Origin: Actinomycetota bacterium
Lineage (GTDB): Bacteria; Actinomycetota; Actinomycetes; S36-B12; CAIYMF01
DNA: 64,000 nucleotides
Reading direction: 5' to 3'
Assembly (NCBI GenBank): GCA_009697815.1
Contig: WLRQ01000002.1
Span: 1 to 64,000 of the forward strand
Shown here piece by piece: positions 7,561 to 17,444 of this stretch. The notes beneath the pieces are model-generated. The model ran no database searches, had not been told where the DNA came from, and was given only the letters and a program-made list of their open reading frames with translations. Position 1 is the first letter of the stretch. Each line of letters starts with the position of its first letter. The position numbers and the translations under genes were made by a program.

Positions 7561-8202
7561 ATGGAACTGCTGAACACCTTCACCATCCCGTCCGACATCG
7601 CGACGGCATGGGCCACCCTTCAGGACGTCGAGAGCATCGCCCCCTGCGTGCCCGGCGCCACCCTGGAATCAAGTGACGGCGAGAACTTCACCGGCAGCGT
7701 CAAGGTCAAACTCGGACCCGTGAGCATGGTCTACGGCGGCCAGGCCCGGTTCGTCAGTCGCGACGAGGCCACGCACACCGCGGTGATCGAGGGTTCGGGC
7801 AAAGAGACCCGAGGCACCGGCACAGCGAAGGGCCTCGTCACCGCAGTGCTGGTCGAGGAGGCGCCCGATCGCACGCGCGTCGACATCGTCAGCGAACTCC
7901 AGATCACGGGCAAGGCCGCGCAGTTCGGCAAGGGTGTCATGCAGGAAGTCGCCGGTCGGATCATCGACCAGTTCGCGGGCAACCTCGCGGCCACCATGAC
8001 CGCATCCTCGGTCGCAGCGGCCGCGTCCTCGGCAAGCGGGGAGTCCGGGGTTCCGGCAGCCGCTCCCGCACCCCTTCCCAAGGTCGCCGACAGCATCGAC
8101 CTCCTCGGTACCGCCGGGGCACCCGTGCTCAAGCGACTCGTGCCCGCAGTCGTCGTGATCGTCGTCGTCGTCGCCCTGATCATCTGGGCGGTCAAGCGCT
8201 AG
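7561..8202 (+). CDS. coxG: CoxG, CO dehydrogenase membrane-recruitment protein (SRPBCC family)
   Basis: A 213-residue protein. Residues 1-150 are an SRPBCC/START-like domain beginning M-E-L-L-N-T-F-T-I-P, with the family pattern C-V-P-G-A and F-x-G-x-V-K-V-K-L-G-P. After an Ala/Pro-rich linker the C-terminus is one strong membrane helix (V-V-V-I-V-V-V-V-A-L-I-I-W-A-V) and a short basic tail. In Oligotropha CoxG recruits CO dehydrogenase to the membrane, and the helix here fits that role. It leads the cox operon, with an 89-base gap to coxM. Confidence 0.92.
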   Translation: MELLNTFTIPSDIATAWATLQDVESIAPCVPGATLESSDGENFTGSVKVKLGPVSMVYGGQARFVSRDEATHTAVIEGSGKETRGTGTAKGLVTAVLVEEAPDRTRVDIVSELQITGKAAQFGKGVMQEVAGRIIDQFAGNLAATMTASSVAAAASSASGESGVPAAAPAPLPKVADSIDLLGTAGAPVLKRLVPAVVVIVVVVALIIWAVKR

Positions 8203-8291
8203 TTCCGAACCACGCAGGTACCGCACTCGCACGGCACTCGCACCGCATCTACTCCCCCAGGTTCCATCGGCATCTCACGAGAGGTGAGGGA

Positions 8292-9161
8292 ATGCAAACC
8301 CCAGCACCCTTTGACTACGCGAAGGCCACCTCGGTCGCTGACGCGCTCGCGTTGCTCGACAAGCATGGAGAAGAAGCACGTGTCATTGCCGGCGGGCACA
8401 GCCTGCTGCCGATGATGAAGCTGCGCCTCGCACGTCCCGATGCCCTCATCGATCTCAACGACATCGCTGAGCTCCGGGGAATCCGCATCGAGGGCAACGA
8501 GATCGTCGTGGGCGCAATGGTGCGCCACGCCGAGATCCTGTCGTCGGCGATCCTGGCCGAGCACTACCCGATCTTCCGCGAGGCCGAGCACATGATCGCC
8601 GACCCGATCGTGCGCAACCGCGGCACCGTCGGCGGCTCGATGTGCCAGGCAGACCCTGCCGCAGACCTCTCGGCGGTGGGTTCGGCACTCAAGGGAACTG
8701 CCGTCATCCAGGGGGCAGCGGGCACCCGCACGGTCGCACTGCGCGACTTCCATGAGGGCCCGTACGAGACGAAGGTGCAGGCCGGCGAGATCCTCACGCA
8801 GGTCCGCTACCCGATCCGTCCCGGCGCGGGCAGCGCGTACGAGAAGGTCGAGCGCCGCGCTGGCGACTGGGCCGTGGCCTCGTCCGGAGTCTTCGTCGTC
8901 GTCAGTGGCGGCGTCGTCACCGACTGCGGTATCGGACTCACCGCCGTCGGAGCCGATCACTACTGCGCCCCCGCCGCCGAGGAGTTCCTCATCGGCAAGG
9001 CGCCGACCGAGGAGAACCTGGCGGCCGCAGCCAAGATCGCGGGCGACTCGTGCAACCCCGTCGCCGACCAGCGCGGCCCGGCCGACTACAAGGCACACCT
9101 CGCCTACGAACTCACCTTGCGTGCGCTCCGCCGCGCCGCCCGATCCAGCCAGGGAGCCTGA
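8292..9161 (+). CDS. coxM: CoxM, CO dehydrogenase FAD-binding medium subunit
   Basis: A 289-residue medium chain. Both FAD-contact motifs of the xanthine dehydrogenase family are present: A-G-G-H-S at residues 33-37 and T-V-G-G-S at 112-116. The subunit passes electrons from the iron-sulfur clusters of CoxS to FAD and then towards the respiratory chain. A strong ribosome site (GAGAGGTGAGG region) precedes the ATG. The M-S-L gene order is that of CO dehydrogenase operons. Its stop is two bases before the coxS start. Confidence 0.95.
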   Translation: MQTPAPFDYAKATSVADALALLDKHGEEARVIAGGHSLLPMMKLRLARPDALIDLNDIAELRGIRIEGNEIVVGAMVRHAEILSSAILAEHYPIFREAEHMIADPIVRNRGTVGGSMCQADPAADLSAVGSALKGTAVIQGAAGTRTVALRDFHEGPYETKVQAGEILTQVRYPIRPGAGSAYEKVERRAGDWAVASSGVFVVVSGGVVTDCGIGLTAVGADHYCAPAAEEFLIGKAPTEENLAAAAKIAGDSCNPVADQRGPADYKAHLAYELTLRALRRAARSSQGA

Positions 9162-9163
9162 TC

Positions 9164-9639
9164 ATGCAGGTGACGATCACCGTGAACGGTGTCGAGCACT
9201 CGCGCGACATCGAGCCACGCATGTTGCTCGTGCACTTCATCCGCGACGAACTCCTCCTTCGAGGAACCCACTGGGGCTGCGACACCTCCAACTGCGGGGC
9301 GTGCACCCTCTGGGTCGACAACGAGCCGGTCAAGAGCTGCACGATGCTGGCGGTCATGGCCGACGGCAAGGCGATTCGCACCGTCGAGGGCCTCGCCAAT
9401 GGCGCGGAACTCGACCCCATCCAGAAGGGCTTCATGGAGTGCCACGGCCTCCAGTGCGGCTTCTGCACCCCCGGGATGATGATGACCTGCCGAGCCCTGC
9501 TCGATGGGAACCCGCACCCCACCGAGGCCGAGATCCGCGAAGGGATCTCCGGAAACATCTGCCGGTGCACCGGCTACAAGAACATCGTCGCAGCAGTCCA
9601 GTGGGCCGCTGAGAACCCCGCCACGAGTGAGGTGACCGC

Positions 9640-9643
<4 letters not shown>
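9164..9643 (+). CDS. coxS: CoxS, CO dehydrogenase [2Fe-2S] small subunit
   Basis: A 159-residue small chain with two [2Fe-2S] clusters. The plant-ferredoxin-type cluster uses Cys39, Cys44, Cys47 and Cys59. The C-terminal helical-domain cluster uses Cys98, Cys101, Cys133 and Cys135 (C-G-F-C and C-R-C). This is the exact cysteine pattern of CoxS and related small subunits. The ATG at 9164 is chosen to match the family's N-terminus. The stop overlaps the coxL start as ATGA. Confidence 0.96.
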
Positions 9644-12033
<2,390 letters not shown>

Positions 12034-12037
12034 CCAG

Positions 12038-12970
12038 ATGACTGCGCCGGCGCTGAACGAACGGGCAGAATCCCTGCGGTTGCAGCGGATCCCGTTCGTT
12101 CACGCCCGCGTAGTGCTGGCCGAACGCCCCACCTCTGCCAAGCCCGGCGACGAAGCCCTCGTGACTCCTGATGGGGTCATCGAGGGCTTCGTCGGCGGCC
12201 AATGTGCCGAGTCCACGGTCCGGAGTCAGGCCCTCACACTGCTGGCCTCGGGTGACTCCATGCTCCTGCGCATCGCCCCGAACCCCGAGGCCGATCAACC
12301 CGGTAAGACCGTGGTGCACAACCCGTGTCTGTCGGGAGGAACGCTCGAGATCTTCCTCGAGCCCGTGATCCCCGTGCCGCTGGTCTCGATCCTCGGGGAC
12401 AGCCCGATCGCCGTCGCACTCGCAATCGTCGCGGCCGCGCTCGGTTATCAGGCGTCGGTATTCGTAGCCGCTGATCTGGCCGCCGCCGATGCGGTGATCG
12501 TGGCCAGCCACGGCAAGCGCGAGGAGGACACCCTCGTCGAGGCGGTACGGGCAGGCGTTCCGTACGTGGCTCTCGTCGCGAGCCCCAAGCGCGGCACTGC
12601 CGTGGTGGAGTCCCTCGATCTCACCCCCGACGAGCGCGCGCGCATCCACACCCCCGCCGGGCTCGACATCGGCGCACGTACACCGGCGGAGATCGCGCTC
12701 TCGGTCTACGCGGAACTCATCGCCGAGCGACCCCGTACCTCGCGCGTCTCACGCACCTCACCAGTGCCCGTGATCGCGCAGCCGCCAGTGACGTCGTTCG
12801 GAATGATCACCCTGGAGTCCGCGTCAGCCATCGACCCCGTGTGCGGAATGACGGTGGCCATCACCGATGACGCCCTGGTCGCCGACGTCGACGGCGTACG
12901 GCTCTGGTTCTGCTGCGCGGCATGTCGACGTGCTTACGTTGCCGATCCAGGGAAGTATCCGCTTTCGTGA
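12038..12970 (+). CDS. coxF: CoxF-like XdhC-family protein with C-terminal YHS metal-binding domain
   Basis: A 310-residue protein. Residues 1-235 are XdhC/CoxF-like: F-V-G-G-Q-C-A-E-S, then H-N-P-C-L-S-G-G-T-L-E-I-F, and the terminal G-L-D-I-G-A-R-T-P-A-E-I-A. After a Pro/Ser linker, residues about 264-308 form a YHS domain (I-D-P-V-C-G-M-T-V then F-C-C-A-A-C-R-R-A-Y). YHS domains occur in copper-handling and other metal proteins. XdhC family members insert molybdenum cofactor. It starts four bases after coxL and its TGA overlaps the coxD GTG. A role in building the Mo-Cu site is inferred. Confidence 0.9.
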   Translation: MTAPALNERAESLRLQRIPFVHARVVLAERPTSAKPGDEALVTPDGVIEGFVGGQCAESTVRSQALTLLASGDSMLLRIAPNPEADQPGKTVVHNPCLSGGTLEIFLEPVIPVPLVSILGDSPIAVALAIVAAALGYQASVFVAADLAAADAVIVASHGKREEDTLVEAVRAGVPYVALVASPKRGTAVVESLDLTPDERARIHTPAGLDIGARTPAEIALSVYAELIAERPRTSRVSRTSPVPVIAQPPVTSFGMITLESASAIDPVCGMTVAITDDALVADVDGVRLWFCCAACRRAYVADPGKYPLS

Positions 12971-13851
12971 CCATCTCCGATCTCGTCCCTGACATTCGCA
13001 CCCTGTCCGACCGCCTCGCCGAGGTGGGCTACCTCACCGATGCCGGCCTGGCCGCGGCGCTGTTCTGCGCCGTGCGATTGCCGCAGCCGTTGCTGCTCGA
13101 GGGTGAAGCCGGTGTTGGCAAGACTCAGGCCGCGAAGGCGCTCGCCGAACTGCTCGGCACTCCCTTGATCCGACTGCAGTGCTTCGAGGGGATCGACGCT
13201 GCAGAGGCGCTCTACGAGTGGAACTACCCGCGCCAACTCCTGGGTATCCGGCTCGCCGAGGCGCGCGGGGCCGACCTCGCCGAAGAGTCACTGTTCGGCG
13301 CCGACTACCTCATCCGCCGACCGCTCTTGGCCGCACTCCAGCACCCCGGGCCCATGCCGGCCGTGCTCCTCATCGACGAGATCGACCGCGCCGACGAGGA
13401 GTTCGAGGCATTCCTGTTCGAACTCCTCGCCGAGTCAACGGTCACGATCCCGGAGATCGGCACCCTCACGGCGACCCACCCGCCGATTGTGATCTTGACC
13501 TCGAATCGAACCCGAGACCTCCACGACGCCCTCAAGCGCCGCTGCCTCTATCACTGGATCGATTACCCACCGCTCCCCCGCGCCACCGCCATCGTGCGGT
13601 CACGGGTCCCCGAGGCCAGCCCCGAACTCGCGAGCGCGATCGCCGGCGCCGTCCAGCGGTTGCGCAGCCTCGACCTCCAGAAGCTGCCCGGGGTGGCGGA
13701 GGCCATCGACTGGGTCAACGCGGCAACCCTCATGGGCCTGAATGTCCTGGACCCCGACGCGGTCGAGGCCACGCTCGGGTCGGTGTTGAAGTACCGCGAA
13801 GACCACGACGTCGCCCGGGAGAAGGGCTTGGCCTGGATCGCGGATGCCTGA
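12967..13851 (+). CDS. coxD: CoxD, AAA+ (MoxR-type) ATPase for CO dehydrogenase maturation
   Basis: A 294-residue AAA+ ATPase. It has Walker A G-E-A-G-V-G-K-T, Walker B V-L-L-I-D-E-I-D-R-A-D and sensor 1 I-L-T-S-N-R-T. In Oligotropha CoxD is needed to insert sulfur and copper at the active site. I choose the GTG at 12967, which overlaps the coxF stop as GTGA; an ATG at 12922 would overlap the YHS domain and has no support. The gene overlaps coxE by eight bases, as expected for an ATPase and VWA-protein pair that act together. Confidence 0.94.
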   Translation: MTISDLVPDIRTLSDRLAEVGYLTDAGLAAALFCAVRLPQPLLLEGEAGVGKTQAAKALAELLGTPLIRLQCFEGIDAAEALYEWNYPRQLLGIRLAEARGADLAEESLFGADYLIRRPLLAALQHPGPMPAVLLIDEIDRADEEFEAFLFELLAESTVTIPEIGTLTATHPPIVILTSNRTRDLHDALKRRCLYHWIDYPPLPRATAIVRSRVPEASPELASAIAGAVQRLRSLDLQKLPGVAEAIDWVNAATLMGLNVLDPDAVEATLGSVLKYREDHDVAREKGLAWIADA

Positions 13852-15100
13852 CCTAGCCGATATTGCCGCAACCTTCGGCCATCTCCTGCACGAGGCCGGG
13901 GTTCCGGTCACGCCCGAGCGCAGTGCCCGCTTCGCCCAAGTGATCGCTTTGGCCGAGCCCACGACTGTCGTCGACCTCGCGGCACTCGGGCGCACCACAC
14001 TCGTCAGCGGCCGCGACCAGATCGAGATCTTCGATCGGGTGTTCTCCCAAGTCTTCCGGGGATTCCTGGACATGGCCGAGTTCCGCGGTGACAGCAACGT
14101 AGATCCACCCCCGTCCTCCCTCCCGGGCGACACAGCACCGGGAGATCCCGGGCGCACAGGCGAGACCCACACCCGTCCCCGCGGGGCCAGCGGGCTCCCA
14201 GGCGACGACGAGCAGGGGTCTCCGGAGGAGGAAGAGAGCGAGTCAGTGCTCGCCGCAGTGAGCGTCGAGGAACGTCTGGGCGAGAAGGACTTCGCCGATT
14301 GTTCCGACGACGAGCTGCGCCTGATCAACGCCCTCATCGCCCGACTGGCATTCCTTCCGCCGCTACGTCTGGCCCGTCGCCGTCGACGTCACAACGCGGG
14401 AACCCGGCTCGATGTCCGAGCCACGTTGCGGGCCTCCCATCGCACTTCGGGAGATCCCGTCACCCGCGTCTACCGCCGTAACACCCGGCGGCCGCGTCGA
14501 GTGGTGCTGATCGCCGATGTGTCCGGGTCGATGGAGCCCTACGCCCGCATCTACTTGCACCTCATGCGAGGTGCGGTGCGCGCACTCGGCTCCGAGGCGT
14601 TCGTATTTGCCACCCGACTAACGCGCCTCACGCGCCAATTGGGCGACACCCACCCCGACGTCGCCTACCGAAACGCCGCGCTGGCCGCGCCCGACTGGTC
14701 TGGTGGCACCCGCATCGGGGTGGCGCTGAAGACCTTCATCGATCAGCACGGCCGTCGAGGAATGGCGCGCGGCGCGGTCGTGGTGATCGTCTCCGACGGG
14801 TGGGAGGTCGACGACCCCAGAATCATTTCGCGCAGCATGGAGCAGCTCGCCCGCCTGGCGTTCCACATCATCTGGGTGAACCCGAGGAAAGCAGCCACGG
14901 GCTACGCGCCCCTCGTCGGCGGTATGGCTGCCGCGATGCCCTATGTCGACACATTCGTGAGCGGACACTCCCTCGGAGCACTCGAGGCCGTCATGGCGGC
15001 GATCCGAGACTCCGCCAACGATGGGCGCCGCCGCTCTACGCCTGGGTCGATCCGGCTGCCCGAGCTCACGCCCCTCCTCGCGGCCGCCGACGCGCCATGA
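13844..15100 (+). CDS. coxE: CoxE, VWA-domain partner of CoxD
   Basis: A 418-residue protein. An N-terminal helical part and an acidic, Pro-rich linker (about residues 85-145) precede a VWA domain from about 215. The MIDAS motif D-V-S-G-S-M lies near residue 225. VWA proteins of this type pair with MoxR AAA+ ATPases, and CoxE works with CoxD in activating CO dehydrogenase. It overlaps coxD at the front, and its TGA overlaps the ATG of moeA at the end. Confidence 0.93.
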   Translation: MPDLADIAATFGHLLHEAGVPVTPERSARFAQVIALAEPTTVVDLAALGRTTLVSGRDQIEIFDRVFSQVFRGFLDMAEFRGDSNVDPPPSSLPGDTAPGDPGRTGETHTRPRGASGLPGDDEQGSPEEEESESVLAAVSVEERLGEKDFADCSDDELRLINALIARLAFLPPLRLARRRRRHNAGTRLDVRATLRASHRTSGDPVTRVYRRNTRRPRRVVLIADVSGSMEPYARIYLHLMRGAVRALGSEAFVFATRLTRLTRQLGDTHPDVAYRNAALAAPDWSGGTRIGVALKTFIDQHGRRGMARGAVVVIVSDGWEVDDPRIISRSMEQLARLAFHIIWVNPRKAATGYAPLVGGMAAAMPYVDTFVSGHSLGALEAVMAAIRDSANDGRRRSTPGSIRLPELTPLLAAADAP

Positions 15101-16338
15101 TGACCCCCATGCGAACCGTGTCGGAGCACCAGGCGATCGTGCTGGCCAACACCGATGTGCTCGGGCAGGTTGATGTCCCACTACTCGACGCCCTCGGCCA
15201 GTGTCTCGCCAGTGACATCGTCGCCCCCTGGCCCCTCCCGTCGTTCGACAACAGTTCGATGGACGGCTACGCGGTGATCTCCGCCGACGTGGCAGACGCC
15301 TCGGAAGCCAACCCGCGCGCACTCAGAGTCATCGCGGACGCAGCCGCGGGGTCATCCGGTCACCTCGAGGTGGTGTCCGGCACGGCAGTGCGCATCATGA
15401 CCGGCGCCCCGATCCCCTCTGGGGCCGATGCGGTGGTGCCCATCGAGGCGACCAACGGCGGCATTGCGGACGTGCTCGTCCGCGAGGCCGTCACGTCGGG
15501 CTCCTACGTGCGCTGGGCCGGCGAGGATGTCACCGCGGGATCTGTCGTGATGAGAGCCGGAACCGTGGTCACCGAGAGGTCTCTCGCGGTCCTGGCCTCA
15601 GTCGGGCGCGCGAGTGTCCCCGTCTTCCGTCGCCCTCGAGTCGTGGTTATCTCCACAGGTGACGAACTCGTCGAGCCCGGCACGGTGCTCTCACATGGCC
15701 GGATCATCGATTCGAACGGTGTGATGCTCACCGCGTGTGCTCGCGAAGCTGGTGCCGTGGCGCACAGGGCACCCCTCGTGCGCGACCAGGAGGATGAGGT
15801 TCGCGCCGCGCTCGATCTGGCAGCGGCCGATGCCGACATCATCGTCACCAGCGGCGGCGTGAGCATGGGCGCCTACGACACTATGAAAGCCGTGCTCTCG
15901 CGCACCGGCGAAGTCGAATTCGCCAGGGTGGCGATGCATCCCGGAATGCCCCAAGGCACTGGGCTCGTGCGGTTTTCCGGTGGTCGGCACGTACGCATCG
16001 TGACACTTCCCGGGAATCCAGTCAGTTCGTTCATCTCGTTCGAGCTCTTCGTGCGCCCCCTGATCCGGGCGATGATGGGCTTCACTGAGGGATCGCGCCC
16101 TGGTGAACGTGCACGATCCGACGAGGCCTTCGACTCCCCCGTAGCGAAGCAGCAATATGTGCGTGCGGTCCTAAGTCGCGCATCCGATGGCTCTCGACGA
16201 GTGCGACCGGTGGGGGGCCAGGGATCGCACGTGGTCGGCGGTTTGGCTCAGGCAGACTGCTTGGTCGTCGTGCCTGTCGGGGTTGGCCGAGTCGAGGTCG
16301 GCAGCGAGGTCGAGGTCATAGACCTCACCCGTCGGTAA
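15097..16338 (+). CDS. moeA: MoeA, molybdopterin molybdenumtransferase
   Basis: A 413-residue enzyme that inserts molybdate into adenylylated molybdopterin. It shows P-x-F-D-N-S-S-M-D-G-Y-A-V (MoeA domain I), S-T-G-D-E-L-V-E-P-G, the substrate loop S-G-G-V-S-M-G-A-Y-D and L-P-G-N-P-V-S-S. The ATG at 15097 sits inside the coxE stop as ATGA. Its place as the last gene of the cox operon ties cofactor completion to CO dehydrogenase expression. It ends 14 bases inside the convergent threonine aldolase gene. Confidence 0.95.
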   Translation: MMTPMRTVSEHQAIVLANTDVLGQVDVPLLDALGQCLASDIVAPWPLPSFDNSSMDGYAVISADVADASEANPRALRVIADAAAGSSGHLEVVSGTAVRIMTGAPIPSGADAVVPIEATNGGIADVLVREAVTSGSYVRWAGEDVTAGSVVMRAGTVVTERSLAVLASVGRASVPVFRRPRVVVISTGDELVEPGTVLSHGRIIDSNGVMLTACAREAGAVAHRAPLVRDQEDEVRAALDLAAADADIIVTSGGVSMGAYDTMKAVLSRTGEVEFARVAMHPGMPQGTGLVRFSGGRHVRIVTLPGNPVSSFISFELFVRPLIRAMMGFTEGSRPGERARSDEAFDSPVAKQQYVRAVLSRASDGSRRVRPVGGQGSHVVGGLAQADCLVVVPVGVGRVEVGSEVEVIDLTRR

Positions 16339-17368
16339 CCGATGCGGCCACGGCACGGATCCGAGAGGCGAAGGTGTCGACGTCCGATTCCTTCGACGAC
16401 CACGAGGTCATCCATCTCACCTGTCCGGTCGCTTCATCCCACACATAGAAGGGGAACTCCGCCTGGAGAACCCTCGTGGCCGACGGGTCGATGATCGCGA
16501 AGACCGCGTTGGCCGCGACCTCGTGAGTGATCGTGACACCCTGGGCGCCAGCGAGGCCGGACGACAGACGCAACGCCATCGCGTTGGCGTGTGAGGCATT
16601 TCGACGCCAGAGCTCATCGGTGAGCAGCGCAACGAACTGCGCTGAGACGTAGCGCATCTTCGATGCCAGCTGCATCGACTGCTTGCGGATGAACGGCAGT
16701 GACGACGCCAGCTCGGGCCGCAGCGCGATCACGGCCTCCGCACCCATCGCCCCATTCTTCGTGCCGCCGAAGGACATCATGTCGATCCCGGCGGATGATC
16801 CGAGTTCGCCGAGATCGACCCCGAGTGACGACGCCGCGTTCGCGAGCCGGGCACCATCGAGATGGACCAGGAGGCCGTGCGCGTGAGACCACGACGTGAT
16901 GTCCCTGATCTCGTCGAGTGAGTAGACGGTGCCCAGTTCACTCGACTGAGTTATCGAGACGACTTTGACCTGAACATGGTGCTGATCTCCCGCACCGCGA
17001 ATGGCAGACTCGATGAGCGCGGGGGTGAGCTTGCCGTCGGGAGTCGCCACGTCAATGAGCTTGATGCCGGCGAGTTTCTCGGGAGCGCCGCACTCGTCGA
17101 CGTTGATGTGTGCCGTCTCCGCGCACACGACGGCCTCGAACGAGCGAACCATCGCCTGGAGGCCGACGACGTTCGCGCCGGTGCCGTTGAACGTTAGGAA
17201 CACCTCGGCTTGCGGGCCGAACTCCCGACGCAGCAGTCGCACAGCAGCGGCCGTCACGAGGTCATCCCCATACGACGGCGAGTCACCAGCATCGGCAGCG
17301 ATGATCGATGCCATCACCTCAGGATGAATCCCGGCGTTGTTGTCACTCGCGAAACTTGATGTGGTCAT
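16325..17368 (-). CDS. ltaE: Low-specificity L-threonine aldolase
   Basis: A 347-residue PLP enzyme of the beta-eliminating lyase family that splits threonine or allo-threonine into glycine and acetaldehyde. It begins S-F-A-S-D-N-N-A-G-I-H-P-E-V, typical of the family. The cofactor lysine is in S-F-G-G-T-K-N-G, and H-L-D-G-A-R holds the PLP-contacting Asp and Arg. It is convergent with moeA (14-base overlap). The gene is not linked to the CO system; glycine made here could connect to the N-methylglycine oxidases further on, which is only an inference. Confidence 0.92.
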   Translation of the reverse strand: MTTSSFASDNNAGIHPEVMASIIAADAGDSPSYGDDLVTAAAVRLLRREFGPQAEVFLTFNGTGANVVGLQAMVRSFEAVVCAETAHINVDECGAPEKLAGIKLIDVATPDGKLTPALIESAIRGAGDQHHVQVKVVSITQSSELGTVYSLDEIRDITSWSHAHGLLVHLDGARLANAASSLGVDLGELGSSAGIDMMSFGGTKNGAMGAEAVIALRPELASSLPFIRKQSMQLASKMRYVSAQFVALLTDELWRRNASHANAMALRLSSGLAGAQGVTITHEVAANAVFAIIDPSATRVLQAEFPFYVWDEATGQVRWMTSWSSKESDVDTFASRIRAVAASVTDG

Positions 17369-17444
17369 ACCGCCCCCTCGCGCGATGGATCACCATCCTC
17401 GCGCGATCCAGCCGGAGTGCGCGCACCGGCGCGGCCGAGCGGTG

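Noticed and set aside
12922-12966. Upstream ATG for coxD
   Set aside because: It would overlap the coxF YHS domain; the GTG at 12967 overlaps the coxF stop as GTGA and gives the expected CoxD N-terminus.
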